Assembly (NCBI RefSeq): GCF_001672815.1 | Contig: NZ_LZKK01000195.1 | Coordinates: 1 to 36,442, forward strand | DNA: 36,442 bases | Direction of reading: 5' to 3' | Source: Mycobacterium sp. E796 | GTDB lineage: Bacteria; Actinomycetota; Actinomycetes; Mycobacteriales; Mycobacteriaceae | In this document: positions 1 through 8,322 of the stretch, piece by piece | How positions within the stretch are numbered: the first letter of the stretch is position 1 | Layout: the number at the start of each line of letters is the position of its first letter | Made by a program: the position numbers and the translations under genes | The notes under the pieces: generated by a model | What the model saw: only the letters and a program-made list of their open reading frames with translations | What the model was told of the DNA's origin: nothing | Databases searched by the model: none

Positions 1-1
1 C

Positions 2-1156
2 GTCGGTGCCGTACGCACCCCGATCGGCAAGGGCAAGGCCAGCGGCGCGCTGCACGACGTGCTGCCCGCCGACCTGCTGGCACACAGCCTGCGCGAACTG
101 GTAGCCCGCACGGGCGTCGACCCGGAGCGCATCGATGACGTCATCGCCGGCGCCGTTACGCAGGTCGGCGACCAGGCCGTCAACATCGCGCGCAACGCGC
201 TGCTGGGCGCGGGATTCCCCGAGTCGGTTCCCGGCGTCACCATCGACCGGCAGTGCGGCAGCAGCCAGCAGGCCATCAGTTTCGCCGCGCAGGGCGTGCT
301 CGCCGGCGCCTACGACCTCGTCGTCGCGGGTGGCGTCGAGTCGATGAGCCGCGTCCCGATGGGTACCTCGGTGCTGCCCGGCAGCAACCCGTTCGGTCAC
401 GACATGGCGCAGCGCTACCCCGACGGGCTTGTCCCGCAGGGCATCAGCGCCGAGCTGATCGCCGCGAAGTGGGGTCTCTCGCGCACCCAGCTCGACGAGT
501 TCTCCGCCGGCAGCCACGACAAGGCCGCGCGCGCCACCAAGGACGGGCTGTTCGACAACGAGCTGATCCCGATCGCGGGGCTGGCCACCGACGAGATCAT
601 CCGTCCCGGCACCACGGTCGAGACGCTGGCCGCCCTGCAGCCGGCGTTCTACAGCGACGCGATGAAAGAGCGGTTCCCGCAGATCAATTGGGAGATCACG
701 CCCGGTAACTCCTCGCCACTGTCCGACGGCAGCGCCGCGGTGCTGATCACCACCAGCGAGGTCGCCAAGCAACTCGGGCTCCGTCCGCTGGCGCGGATCC
801 ACACCACCACCGTGGTGGGCTCCGACCCGCTGTACATGCTGACCGGGGTCATCCCGGCCACCGAGAAAGTGCTGCGCCGCGCCGGGCTGACGCTGTCCGA
901 CATCGACCTGTTCGAGGTCAACGAGGCGTTCGCGCCCGTCGTCCTCGCCTGGGCGCATGACACCGGGGCCGACCTGGCCAAGACCAACGTCAACGGCGGC
1001 GCCATTGCGATCGGCCACCCGCTGGGCGCCAGCGGCGCGCGCATCATGACCACCCTGGTCAACGCCCTGCATCAGCGCGGCGGACGCTATGGGCTGCAGA
1101 CGATGTGCGAGGGCGGCGGCATGGCCAACGCCACGATCATCGAGCGGTTGGGCTGA
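2..1156 (+). CDS. acetyl-CoA C-acyltransferase (thiolase), 5' end outside window
   Basis: Thiolase-family enzyme that cleaves 3-ketoacyl-CoA with CoA in fatty-acid or steroid-chain beta-oxidation, or runs the reverse condensation. The frame is open from base 2 and already reads the N-terminal thiolase sequence VRTPIGKGKASGAL, so only a few residues are missing. The nucleophilic cysteine lies in DRQCGSSQQAI. The NEAFAPV motif, the catalytic histidine motif GGAIAIGHPLGASGARI and the C-terminal proton-donor cysteine in MCEGGGMANATIIE are all present, so the enzyme looks active. The length, about 385 residues, is normal for the family. An NmrA-like gene starts 8 bases after the stop, which suggests co-transcription. 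The exact substrate chain length cannot be read from the sequence. Confidence 0.93.
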   Translation, partial: VGAVRTPIGKGKASGALHDVLPADLLAHSLRELVARTGVDPERIDDVIAGAVTQVGDQAVNIARNALLGAGFPESVPGVTIDRQCGSSQQAISFAAQGVLAGAYDLVVAGGVESMSRVPMGTSVLPGSNPFGHDMAQRYPDGLVPQGISAELIAAKWGLSRTQLDEFSAGSHDKAARATKDGLFDNELIPIAGLATDEIIRPGTTVETLAALQPAFYSDAMKERFPQINWEITPGNSSPLSDGSAAVLITTSEVAKQLGLRPLARIHTTTVVGSDPLYMLTGVIPATEKVLRRAGLTLSDIDLFEVNEAFAPVVLAWAHDTGADLAKTNVNGGAIAIGHPLGASGARIMTTLVNALHQRGGRYGLQTMCEGGGMANATIIERLG

Positions 1157-1164
1157 GCGCGGCC

Positions 1165-2058
1165 ATGACGAGAATCCTGGTGACCACCGCCAACGGTGAT
1201 ACCGGCCGTCCGATGGTCGATTGCCTGCTCGACCGCGGACTGCCGGTCACGGCGATGGTCCGACGGGACGACGATCGCGCCCAACGTCTCCGCGATGCCG
1301 GTGCCGACGTTGTGGTCGGAGACCAGCTCAATCTCGGTGACGTGCGCGCAGCACTCGAGGGCGTGCGGCGCGCCTACTTCAATTTCCCGGTCGGTGAGGG
1401 ACTTGTGGAGGCGGCGGTGATGTTCGCCCAGGCGGCCAGAGAGCAAAGCCTCGAGCTGATCGTCAACATGAGCCACATTCAGTCGCGACCGCGGGCCCGG
1501 AGCAAGGCGACGCAGAACCACTGGCTCTCCGAGCAGGTTTTCGACTGGTCGGGGACTCCGACGACCAATCTGCGGGTCACGTTCTTCATGGAATGGCTGA
1601 CTTACATCGCCGCGTTGATCCGCGCCGGCCGCTATGTCATGCCCTTTGACGCCGACAGCCGCTTTGCTCCAATCGCCGCACGAGATATCGCGTTGACGGC
1701 CGCCACCATCTTGAGCGATCCGCACGGACACGGCGGCCGCACGTACACCTTGACCGGAGCGGTCGAGTACAGCCATCAGGAATTGGCCGCCGAGGTCGGC
1801 CGTGTCCTCGGTCGAGACCTTCCGTTCGAAAGTGTCACCGCGGCAGCGTTTCTGGATCTCATCGGGATCCCTGACGACACCGCCAAGCTGAGGCATTTCG
1901 AGGCGGTTGCGATCGACCAACGCGAAGGGCGCCTGGCCGGCATCAGTGATGCGGCGCTGGCGATCATCGGCCGCCCGCTCACCACGGTCGAGGACTTCGT
2001 CAACGACCACCGCTCGATGTTCGAACAAAACCACGACAGAGAGGCCGAGCATGTCTGA
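1165..2058 (+). CDS. NmrA-like NAD(P)-binding protein
   Basis: Atypical short-chain dehydrogenase of the NmrA/HSCARG type, about 297 residues and presumably cytosolic. The ATG at 1165 puts the Rossmann dinucleotide motif right at the N-terminus (ILVTTANGDTGRPMV, with the glycine pattern relaxed to NGDTGR). A second strand, VTAMVRRDDDRA, supplies the Arg typical of NADP binding. NmrA-like proteins are either redox sensors without catalysis or quinone/isoflavone-type reductases, and the sequence does not decide which. No YxxxK catalytic pair stands out. The gene follows the thiolase stop by 8 bases, and its last 8 bases overlap the start of the DUF302 gene, so the three probably form one transcript with translational coupling. 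The start was chosen over an in-frame upstream one because that would run into the thiolase gene. Confidence 0.85.
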   Translation: MTRILVTTANGDTGRPMVDCLLDRGLPVTAMVRRDDDRAQRLRDAGADVVVGDQLNLGDVRAALEGVRRAYFNFPVGEGLVEAAVMFAQAAREQSLELIVNMSHIQSRPRARSKATQNHWLSEQVFDWSGTPTTNLRVTFFMEWLTYIAALIRAGRYVMPFDADSRFAPIAARDIALTAATILSDPHGHGGRTYTLTGAVEYSHQELAAEVGRVLGRDLPFESVTAAAFLDLIGIPDDTAKLRHFEAVAIDQREGRLAGISDAALAIIGRPLTTVEDFVNDHRSMFEQNHDREAEHV

Positions 2059-2545
2059 GCGCACCGAAACTCGCTTTGACGGCATACGAGTGCGCTATCC
2101 CAGCACCAAGGGTTTCGACGAGCTGGTCTCTGCGCTGCTGGCCGATATCGGCGAGAAACCGGTAGCGATCAACGAGATCGCCAAGACCCATGGCGACTGG
2201 GAATCGTATCGCGAGGAGGTCGAAAAATATGTCGGGCCAAGCGGATTCATGCTGTTCGGTCTGTTCGATCACGGCGCATGGATCGACAAGGCCGGCATCG
2301 ACCGCAAGGTGTTGCGGGTGGTCCTCGGCAACCCGCTGATCGCGATCACGATGCTGCGCCACGACGTGACCGCGGGCCTGTTCGCCCCGGTCGAACTGCT
2401 GCTGACCGACGAGGGCGACGGCAGCAGCCTCACCTACGTCAAGCCGTCATCGCTGATGGTCGTCGAACCCAACGACGAATTGCTCAGCGCGGCAGAGAAG
2501 CTCGATGCCAAGCTGGCGGCGCTCGCCGAAAAGGTAACGGCCTGA
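2051..2545 (+). CDS. DUF302 domain protein
   Basis: Small soluble protein of 164 residues. The C-terminal two thirds match the DUF302 pattern as I know it: HDVTAGLFAPVELLL, then LTYVKPSSLM, then a closing helix LLSAAEKLDAKLAALA. The biochemical role of DUF302 proteins is not established; the domain is often found alone or near redox and thiol proteins. The ATG lies inside the last codons of the NmrA-like gene (8-base overlap), so translation is probably coupled and the two products may work together. No signal peptide or membrane segment is visible. Confidence 0.85.
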   Translation: MSERTETRFDGIRVRYPSTKGFDELVSALLADIGEKPVAINEIAKTHGDWESYREEVEKYVGPSGFMLFGLFDHGAWIDKAGIDRKVLRVVLGNPLIAITMLRHDVTAGLFAPVELLLTDEGDGSSLTYVKPSSLMVVEPNDELLSAAEKLDAKLAALAEKVTA

Positions 2546-2560
2546 CAATCAATCCGCGGC

Positions 2561-3538
2561 TCAAGTTAGACGAGTGAACATCTCGCGAACGTAGGGCAGC
2601 GTCGTCGAAATGTAGTACTGGTGGCCGGCGTCCAGGTCATGTTCCCACTGGCGATAGACCGCTTCGGGAAACTCGGCGATCCAGAAGCTGTCCGGTATCG
2701 AGTCCGGCTCATCCGCTACGCGACCGAGCGTGACGTCAGCGGTGACAACACCTTCGCCTTCTTCGCGAGACATCCGCGCGAGAATGCGGCCGTTACCGTC
2801 GACGATTTGAGCCTCGCCCAGGTAGCGAGACGGGTAGCTCTCGCCCGAATCAGGCCAGGACTGCCCCACGAACCGTCCCGCGTGCGCGGCGTGAACCACT
2901 GGCACCCCAAGCATTCTGGCGAATCGGCTCGGCGCGGCCTTCATAATTTCAAGGCCGAACTCGGCTGCAGGGCCATCCGACTGCCCGCTGTCCTTTCCGC
3001 CCCACCATCCCGAACCGCCCACCACGATGTCGACCTTTTCCTTCAACCGCGCGGCCGTCCTGGATCGGATGAACTCCCAACAAAGCGCCGCGCCGATATT
3101 GCCGTGGGACGTGTTCAGAACGCCGTCGTCGTCCCCGCCGATGTAGTAGCAGTTCTCCCAGAACGTCGGGTCATCCTTGTCGTGTCGGTGGCTACTTCCG
3201 TCGGGTAGCGCCAGAACAAAGGTGTTATAGACGTGGCCGTCGCGCCACGCCAGGAACGACCCGCCGACAATGGCGTTGCCTTCGCGCGCCATGTCCGAGA
3301 GCAACTGGGCCGGCGATCCGTCGATCGCCCGAGTCGTCGACGCCATGTGCGGGAAGAACGCATTACCGGAGGCGAATAGCTCCGGCAGGATGACCAAGTT
3401 TGCGCCGCGCTCGAAAGCGACCCGGACGAGGCGTCGCGCCATAGCCAGATTGGCGTCGACATCCCCCAATTCGGCGAGCATCTGAATCGCCGCGACACGA
3501 ATCGTCGGCGACGGAGCGGCCACAATGTCGTTCGACAT
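2561..3538 (-). CDS. carbon-nitrogen hydrolase (nitrilase superfamily)
   Basis: Nitrilase-superfamily enzyme that hydrolyses a non-peptide C-N bond (amide, nitrile or carbamoyl group). With the start at 3538 the protein has 325 residues and the full Glu-Lys-Cys triad: E53 in VILPELFASGN, K121 in HRHDKDDPTFWEN and C153 in GAALCWEFIRSR. The open frame runs upstream to 3649, but the extra stretch is low-complexity and the family fold begins at IRVAAIQML, which supports the start used here. It converges with the DUF302 gene (15-base gap) and diverges from the broken gene at 3662. The residues after the cysteine do not let me name a substrate, so whether it is an amidase or a nitrilase is open. 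Confidence 0.87.
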   Translation of the reverse strand: MSNDIVAAPSPTIRVAAIQMLAELGDVDANLAMARRLVRVAFERGANLVILPELFASGNAFFPHMASTTRAIDGSPAQLLSDMAREGNAIVGGSFLAWRDGHVYNTFVLALPDGSSHRHDKDDPTFWENCYYIGGDDDGVLNTSHGNIGAALCWEFIRSRTAARLKEKVDIVVGGSGWWGGKDSGQSDGPAAEFGLEIMKAAPSRFARMLGVPVVHAAHAGRFVGQSWPDSGESYPSRYLGEAQIVDGNGRILARMSREEGEGVVTADVTLGRVADEPDSIPDSFWIAEFPEAVYRQWEHDLDAGHQYYISTTLPYVREMFTRLT

Positions 3539-3661
3539 CGGCCGGATGATACCCGCACGGCGAGCCTCCGACCAGGAAAAAGACCCGCCGGACGCGCGCA
3601 TCGCAGGAACTGCGGGTTCCGGACGCGACGTAGAGTACGTGTGGAGCAAGGGAGCACCGCG

Positions 3662-4073
3662 ATGGCTGAAAATGAGCCCACCTCAGGTGGCGGGTCCGGC
3701 AACTACAGCAACAGCGCCATTACGGGAGTGGGCTCCGGAGGACCGCTTCCCCATTCCCGCGAGGAGCAAATACTCGCCGCCAAAATATCGCGGGCCATGT
3801 TGTCGGGTCCGCGCCACATCACCAGGGACGCCACCGTTGCCGACATGGACGAACAAGGCAACCGCGTGGTGCTTCGCCGGGGAACCAACGACTGGGTGTG
3901 CTTCCCGGGTGATGAGAACAAAATCGGCGATGTTCCCATGTGCGCTCTACGCCTATCTGCACATCTGCGGTACGCCCTGGGCCGGAAACGAGTACACCCC
4001 CGACCAGGTCCCCGTGTGGACGATGCGGTACAGCCCGCCGGCCGAGCCGCCGGCGAATAACCCTCGCCCGTAA
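3662..4073 (+). pseudogene. frameshifted hypothetical gene
   Basis: A well-placed ATG with an AGGGAG ribosome site seven bases upstream opens a frame reading AKISRAMLSGPRHITRDATV, then DEQGNRVVLRRGTNDWVCFP, ending at GDVPMC near base 3943. This resembles a widespread bacterial family of unknown function with a RxGTNxWxCxP core. After about 3943 the original frame runs on to 4060 with poor codon use (many A/T third positions). The +1-shifted frame reads LYAYLHICGTPWAGNEYTP and onward to a TAA at 4073 with almost all third positions G or C. The coding signal therefore switches frame at about 3941-3950. Family members as I remember them carry dozens more residues after PMC, so an internal deletion with frameshift is likelier than a single-base error. 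Confidence 0.55.
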
Positions 4074-4107
4074 AGGCTTTCGTCCAGTGGCGTCCCCAAG
4101 CGGTGCA

Positions 4108-5418
4108 TCAGATTCGAAGCGATGCGCCCCCTAGCGCGGCGATGCCGCCGTGCGCGAAGGCGGCCCAGTAACCCCGCGCCTTGCGGGCCAACTCACTGTC
4201 AATGGGGTTGGGTGCTGGGCCGAGCATTGGCGCGTCCGCCCAGCACTCCGGCGAGCCGAACAACAGCGGCAGCTCGATGCAATGGCATGCGCGGAACGGC
4301 GCCCCTGGCGGTGACCAGTCCACGCGGAAAGTCGCGGCGGCACCGCCATATGAAATCCAGGATCTGGCGAGTTCAAGCGCCGGCCGGCCAAATATCCGCC
4401 GGGTCACCACGTCGCCGAGCAGTCGGGCGGCGGCCCGACCCGGTGGGCCAAGACGCTGGAGTCGTTTCCCTCGCGAGTCCATCGCGACGAACGCGTCCGC
4501 ATCATTGCGGGCGTAGCCAACGAGCATCTCGACCCGGGCTGCCGCGTCGGCAAGTTTGCGACTTTCGTCGCGGGCGGGAGGTAGCGGGTCCATGCCCGCG
4601 ATCGGTGCGAACGGGAACCCGCCGAGCAGGCCGAATCGCTGTGCCATTGTTACAGCGGCTGTTTGAGCGTTGAGCAGTTTCCCCACGCTGGCCTCGCCCG
4701 GGGCCACACCGGCGAGCGCGCCGGTCACCGCCTCTCGCATTGCCGCCGTCATCGCCTCCCTGCCGCTTCGGACACCGAGCGGGGCGCTTTGCAGGATGGC
4801 GCGGTGAAACAGACCCGTCGCCTCCTCACTGAGGATCAGTGACAGCACCGAATCCCCGCCCGCAGACTGGCCGAAGATCGTCACTTGCGAGGGGTCGCCG
4901 CCGAACGCCGCGATGTGCTGCTGCGTCCAGCGCAACGCCATGATCTGATCCCGCAGCCCCAAGTTGGCTTCCCCGCCCGGGTGCGGGTTGAGAAACCCGA
5001 AGATGCCGAGTCGGTAGCTGACGGTGACGACGACGACCCGGCCCTCGGTGACCAGCGCGTCGGGGTCGTACTTAGGTGCCTCCCCGCTACCCGACAGGTA
5101 CGCCCCGCCGTGGAACCACACCATCACCGGGAGCCCCCGAGCGTCGCAAGGCGCTGTGACGCTGAGTATCTGGCATTGCTCGCTGCTGGCGAGGCCGTCG
5201 ACCACCGGACCAGTCACGAAATCCAAACGGGACGGCAACTGCGGACACACCGGACCGCGCGTCGTCGCATCGCGCACATCGCTATGCGGTGACGCGGGAA
5301 CCGGCGCGGCGAATCGTTCGGCGGTCGCGTACGAAATGCCGTGCGCTCTGATCAGAACGCCGTCATCGTCGACAAGCAGCGGACCGCAACCCACGTCAAG
5401 GCGTCTTTGCGCCACCAT
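4108..5418 (-). CDS. type-B carboxylesterase
   Basis: Alpha/beta-hydrolase of the carboxylesterase type B (para-nitrobenzyl esterase) family that hydrolyses carboxylic esters. The oxyanion-hole motif is VMVWFHGGAYLSGSG. The nucleophile is S185 in TIFGQSAGGDS, and the likely catalytic histidine is about H379 in FRACHCIELPLLFG. The charge-relay acid is probably in the RNDADAF segment. At about 436 residues it is shorter than the usual 500, as in several mycobacterial Lip proteins. The start is uncertain: ATGs also exist at 5448 and 5565, but the family fold begins just after 5418 and no start has a clear ribosome site. No signal peptide is evident. The natural ester substrate is unknown. Confidence 0.82.
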   Translation of the reverse strand: MVAQRRLDVGCGPLLVDDDGVLIRAHGISYATAERFAAPVPASPHSDVRDATTRGPVCPQLPSRLDFVTGPVVDGLASSEQCQILSVTAPCDARGLPVMVWFHGGAYLSGSGEAPKYDPDALVTEGRVVVVTVSYRLGIFGFLNPHPGGEANLGLRDQIMALRWTQQHIAAFGGDPSQVTIFGQSAGGDSVLSLILSEEATGLFHRAILQSAPLGVRSGREAMTAAMREAVTGALAGVAPGEASVGKLLNAQTAAVTMAQRFGLLGGFPFAPIAGMDPLPPARDESRKLADAAARVEMLVGYARNDADAFVAMDSRGKRLQRLGPPGRAAARLLGDVVTRRIFGRPALELARSWISYGGAAATFRVDWSPPGAPFRACHCIELPLLFGSPECWADAPMLGPAPNPIDSELARKARGYWAAFAHGGIAALGGASLRI

Positions 5419-5645
5419 GTCACCGTACCGATCCGGAAAAAGCCGCATCCGAAGCCCCGACTCAATGTCCGGCTGGACCACTGCGCGGTGCGTCGACGAA
5501 TTCCCCGGGGCCTTTGGCCAGTTCTTCGACAACTGAGCAAAGAAGGTCCGACACAGTGACGGCACCCGGTTGCACGGTCACCCTGGCAAAATCAGTCATG
5601 GAGGCGCGTCGTGCGGCCTCGCTTCGTTTGCGGGAGGAGTCATCC

Positions 5646-6146
5646 ATGAGCGACGCCGATGCGGCATCGATCCGAGCGGCGCGCAGTGACTGGATCAGCG
5701 AGCACCTCAAGGAGTACCTGACCTCCGGCGGCACGCGAGGCCACATCATGGATGTGAGTGCGGTCGGGGGACGCGAACTGACCACGCACTGCTTGATCAA
5801 GGTCGTCGGTCGCAAATCGGGTAAGAGCTATGTCAGACCGTTGATCTACGGCAACGTCGGCGGGGAGATCGTGATCGTCGCATCCAAGGGAGGCGCCGAC
5901 ACGCATCCGGAGTGGTACTTGAATGTCTTACAGAGCAACACGATTGGCGTTCAGATCGCCACCCAGGCATTCGAGGCCACGTGGCGGGAGCCCGAAGGCC
6001 AGGAACGCCATGAGGTGTGGGCGTACATGGCGCACCTGTATCCGCCCTACCTCGCCTATCAGAAATCAACTAGTCGTCAGATCCCGCTGGTGATGTTGAC
6101 ACCCGTGCGTGCGATCGACGTCTTCTCTGCGGAGCACTTAGGCTAG
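5646..6146 (+). CDS. Ddn-like deazaflavin (F420)-dependent oxidoreductase
   Basis: Protein of 166 residues in the split beta-barrel family typified by M. tuberculosis Ddn (deazaflavin-dependent nitroreductase), which uses reduced cofactor F420 to reduce quinones and nitroimidazoles. The diagnostic segments are VVGRKSGKSYVRPLIYG, then IVIVASKGGADTHPEWYLNV, which correspond to the F420-contacting GRxSGxxR and KGGxxxxPxWYxN motifs. A GGAGGAG ribosome site lies just upstream of the ATG. The gene diverges from the esterase, with 227 bases between the chosen starts. The physiological electron acceptor cannot be inferred. An in-frame ATG at 5598 would add 16 residues and is less likely because it lacks a comparable ribosome site. 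Confidence 0.87.
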   Translation: MSDADAASIRAARSDWISEHLKEYLTSGGTRGHIMDVSAVGGRELTTHCLIKVVGRKSGKSYVRPLIYGNVGGEIVIVASKGGADTHPEWYLNVLQSNTIGVQIATQAFEATWREPEGQERHEVWAYMAHLYPPYLAYQKSTSRQIPLVMLTPVRAIDVFSAEHLG

Positions 6147-6213
6147 CGGGCGGTCGAGTCGGGCGGATGCCATCAAATGGCTACCGCGGGGCATCGGTCC
6201 CCGCTGAGCGCCC

Positions 6214-6615
6214 CTAGTGCTGCGCAGAGCGCCCTGGACGCGATCGTGCTGCCGTACGCGGCCGCCTCGACGGCCGCGAGCCGGAGCGGCCCTTGGCTCC
6301 AGAGCGCGAAGCGACGCGCCGGGTCGACCCGCCGTCGGAGCGATGCGTCAGATAATGCACCCCCAAAAGTGTTCCGCCGACGGGCAATAACAGCGGCCAC
6401 TCCACCAGACCGACCGCACCGACCGCAGCCACCGTCAGAGCCGCCGCGGGAATGGACCGGCTGCCGGTGCTCAGGCCGCTTTGCACACCGCCGACCACAC
6501 CCTGGAAACCGCCGACCACACCGTTGACGGCCGCACCACCGATCGCGCCGGCCGCCGCAACGCTGGCGTCAATCGTGCGACTGGCCGCATGCAGCGTTCC
6601 TCTCAAGACATCCAT
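6214..6615 (-). CDS. Gly/Ala/Val-rich small membrane protein
   Basis: Hypothetical protein of 133 residues. The first half is an Ala/Gly/Val-rich repetitive segment (GGAAVNGVVGGFQGVVGGVQ) that could form amphipathic or membrane-packing helices. The middle, PAAALTVAAVGAVGLVEWPLLLPVGG, can span the membrane. The tail is strongly basic (about 15 Arg in the last 45 residues) and probably cytoplasmic. An AAGGAG site lies close to the ATG. Similar Gly/Val-rich segments occur in mycobacterial membrane proteins, as I recall, but I cannot assign a function. The gene is followed by no obvious partner. Confidence 0.7.
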   Translation of the reverse strand: MDVLRGTLHAASRTIDASVAAAGAIGGAAVNGVVGGFQGVVGGVQSGLSTGSRSIPAAALTVAAVGAVGLVEWPLLLPVGGTLLGVHYLTHRSDGGSTRRVASRSGAKGRSGSRPSRRPRTAARSRPGRSAQH

Positions 6616-6724
6616 CTTCGCTCCTTCGCTCGTGCCTACAATTCAGCGGCCCTTCAACGGGATTCGCTACTCGTACGGAGAGCACGATCTGCGGCGGCAC
6701 CCGTGGCCGGCGTTCGGGAATTGC

Positions 6725-6946
6725 CTACGCTCCCGAGGCCGACCTGGCCAGTTCTTCCCTGGCGCGGCGCTCTACCAGCAGTGGAACGAAATCGCGCAAG
6801 GTGCAGTGGCTAAACCGCCCATAGGTTTGCTCGACTACCTGCGCGACATGCGTGTGCGATAGTTGCGCGTACTTCTGGGCAAGACGACGCTGAACCGCCT
6901 CGATCTGTGCCCGCTCTTCTTGAGGCACGCCCGCAACCCCATACAC
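6725..6946 (-). CDS. three-helix-bundle dimerization domain protein
   Basis: Small acidic/basic helical protein of 73 residues. It resembles the mycobacterial family annotated as three-helix bundle dimerization domain: EERAQIEAVQRRLAQKYAQ for helix 1, HVAQVVEQTYGRFS for helix 2 and RDFVPLLVERRAREELA for helix 3. The role is unknown; such proteins are usually encoded alone in mycobacterial genomes. The GTG start has no Shine-Dalgarno sequence. A good -10 hexamer, TAAGAT, ends six bases before it, so the mRNA is probably leaderless. Confidence 0.75.
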   Translation of the reverse strand: MYGVAGVPQEERAQIEAVQRRLAQKYAQLSHTHVAQVVEQTYGRFSHCTLRDFVPLLVERRAREELARSASGA

Positions 6947-6952
6947 CGAAAG

Positions 6953-6958
6953 ATCTTA
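6953..6958 (-). promoter_or_regulatory. candidate -10 box for a leaderless mRNA
   Basis: On the minus strand the hexamer TAAGAT matches the mycobacterial -10 pattern TAnnnT. It is followed by six bases (CTTTCG) and then the GTG start of the three-helix-bundle gene, which places a predicted transcription start at or next to the first base of the start codon. Confidence 0.45.
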
Positions 6959-7181
6959 ACCTGGGAGTCGCCACAAATAAACGTCGCGTTCACCGAGGCG
7001 CCGCGAGTCACACTCGGCCTACTGCTGGCGTGCCCGCGCTAGAAAGCGTCTGCGGATCACCCGCGCGGGAAACACCGCGAGTGCGGAAGAGAAAGGGCGC
7101 CAGGCATATCCGCGGGGTCATTTTGCAAAGATTTGTCGCCAGAAGCCGACATGTAGCGACTGGATGGGGGAAGATCACTCG

Positions 7182-7451
7182 ATGGATCGGCGGCAGGTGG
7201 CTCAGGCTGTCGAGTTCGTCCGCGTTTTGCGCCTCCACCTGGGCGAGATGACTAGCCAGCTGTCTCGGATAGAACGCCTAAATCTGACGGCGACCAACAG
7301 CCGAGCGTGCGCACTGCGGGTCGAAGCGGCCAGGCTCCGCCGCGACATCAAAGAAGCACAATCTCTCGTTGATCGACTCGAACGTTGCTACCTCGAGCGA
7401 CACGTCGGAGACAGAGCTCCGCGGGCTGCGCCGAGGCCCGTCGGGCGTTAA
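7182..7451 (+). CDS. hypothetical coiled-coil protein
   Basis: Protein of 89 residues with no family I recognise. It is almost entirely helical: the segments QVAQAVEFVRVLRLHLGEM and ALRVEAARLRRDIKEAQSLV, then DRLERCYLE, carry heptad-like spacing of Leu/Val/Ala and look like a coiled coil. The last 15 residues are basic and Pro-rich. A purine-rich GGGGGAAG lies about eight bases before the ATG at 7182. An in-frame ATG at 7164 would add six residues. It is not adjacent to any gene that suggests a role. Confidence 0.55.
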   Translation: MDRRQVAQAVEFVRVLRLHLGEMTSQLSRIERLNLTATNSRACALRVEAARLRRDIKEAQSLVDRLERCYLERHVGDRAPRAAPRPVGR

Positions 7452-7487
7452 AGTCGAGATAACAGCGAGCCGAACCGCTTGAGCCCC

Positions 7488-7874
7488 TTACGGTGTGCCC
7501 TGCCAATGTGTGGCAAGCGGTGTGCCGGAATACTTTTCGAGCATCAGACGGGAGAAGGACAGCAACGCACTGCGCGGGCGGTGGTTCACCACGACCTGCC
7601 GCGTCTGTCCCGCCGCGTTGAAAGTGACCCAGACAATTACGTTGGTGCGCACGCCGCGGATCTCGCACGTGTAGTCCTCGACGAAGCCATAGTCGCCGGC
7701 GGGCCCGGCGAAGTTGAACTCCTGGTTGTCGTACACCTCGCGGGCGGTCACCACGATCGAGCGAACGTCGTCCGCGCCGTGCGCGGTGCCGTCCATTGCC
7801 GCGGCTTCCAAGGTGACGTCCTCGGCCAGGTTGTCCAGCCACACCGGGTAATAGGGCTTACCCAGGTAGGTCAC
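7488..7874 (-). CDS. NTF2/SnoaL-like fold protein
   Basis: Protein of 128 residues that looks like the nuclear-transport-factor-2/SnoaL fold. An N-terminal helix region reads LDNLAEDVTLEAAAMDGTAH. A strand-rich core follows with EVYDNQEFNFAGPAGDYGFVE and ANVIVWVTF-type strands, ending in NHRPRSALLSFSRLMLEKYS. Members of this fold include isomerases, hydrolases and non-catalytic proteins; I see no decisive catalytic pair, so no reaction is claimed. It begins with GTG preceded at six bases by AGGAAGG. It lies 45 bases downstream of the secreted DUF732 gene and could be co-transcribed with it. Confidence 0.68.
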   Translation of the reverse strand: MTYLGKPYYPVWLDNLAEDVTLEAAAMDGTAHGADDVRSIVVTAREVYDNQEFNFAGPAGDYGFVEDYTCEIRGVRTNVIVWVTFNAAGQTRQVVVNHRPRSALLSFSRLMLEKYSGTPLATHWQGTP

Positions 7875-7919
7875 GGTGCGCCTTCCTCGTAACCCGGTCG
7901 GCCGGCCGGAGGCGACGTA

Positions 7920-8252
7920 TCAGTCAAACTTGCTGGAGTACTGCGGGCAGTACGCGCCCGTTGCCGCACCCATGATCTTGGCGAGCGAGGTGTCGGCCAG
8001 CTGCGGAAGCCCTTGTTTCGCGTCGGCGAAGGTCTGCTCGAACGTGAACCCTCTAGCCCAGTCCTGGCAAACCGCGTGCCCGATCTGGACCATCGTCTGG
8101 TCCGCCCCACTTGCCCAGGTGATCCCTTTGTCCTTGAGGGTTTGCAGGTAGTTGTCGTCCGTAGAGTCGGCGTTCGCGAGTGGTGCCGTAAAGACGGCGA
8201 TACCACCCAGGACGGCGGCGAGCGGGCCGGTCAAGCGCGCGGTCTTCTTCAT
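7920..8252 (-). CDS. secreted DUF732 protein
   Basis: Exported protein of 110 residues. The first 29 or so residues form a signal peptide: MKKTARL, a hydrophobic core LAAVLGGIAVFTAP, and a likely cleavage after LANA. The mature part matches the mycobacterial DUF732 pattern: DNYLQTLKDKGI, then GHAVCQDWARGFTFEQ, then AYCPQYSSKF, with two cysteines likely to form one disulfide. DUF732 proteins are abundant in mycobacteria and without known function. The ATG at 8252 was preferred over the one at 8267 because AGGAG lies seven bases before it and the resulting signal peptide is compact. Confidence 0.88.
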   Translation of the reverse strand: MKKTARLTGPLAAVLGGIAVFTAPLANADSTDDNYLQTLKDKGITWASGADQTMVQIGHAVCQDWARGFTFEQTFADAKQGLPQLADTSLAKIMGAATGAYCPQYSSKFD

Positions 8253-8322
8253 TTGCTGACTCCTCATCTAGGCGGCAGCAGTTAGATTATCTGGATCCTG
8301 CCGACTAGCAAATGGAAACGGA

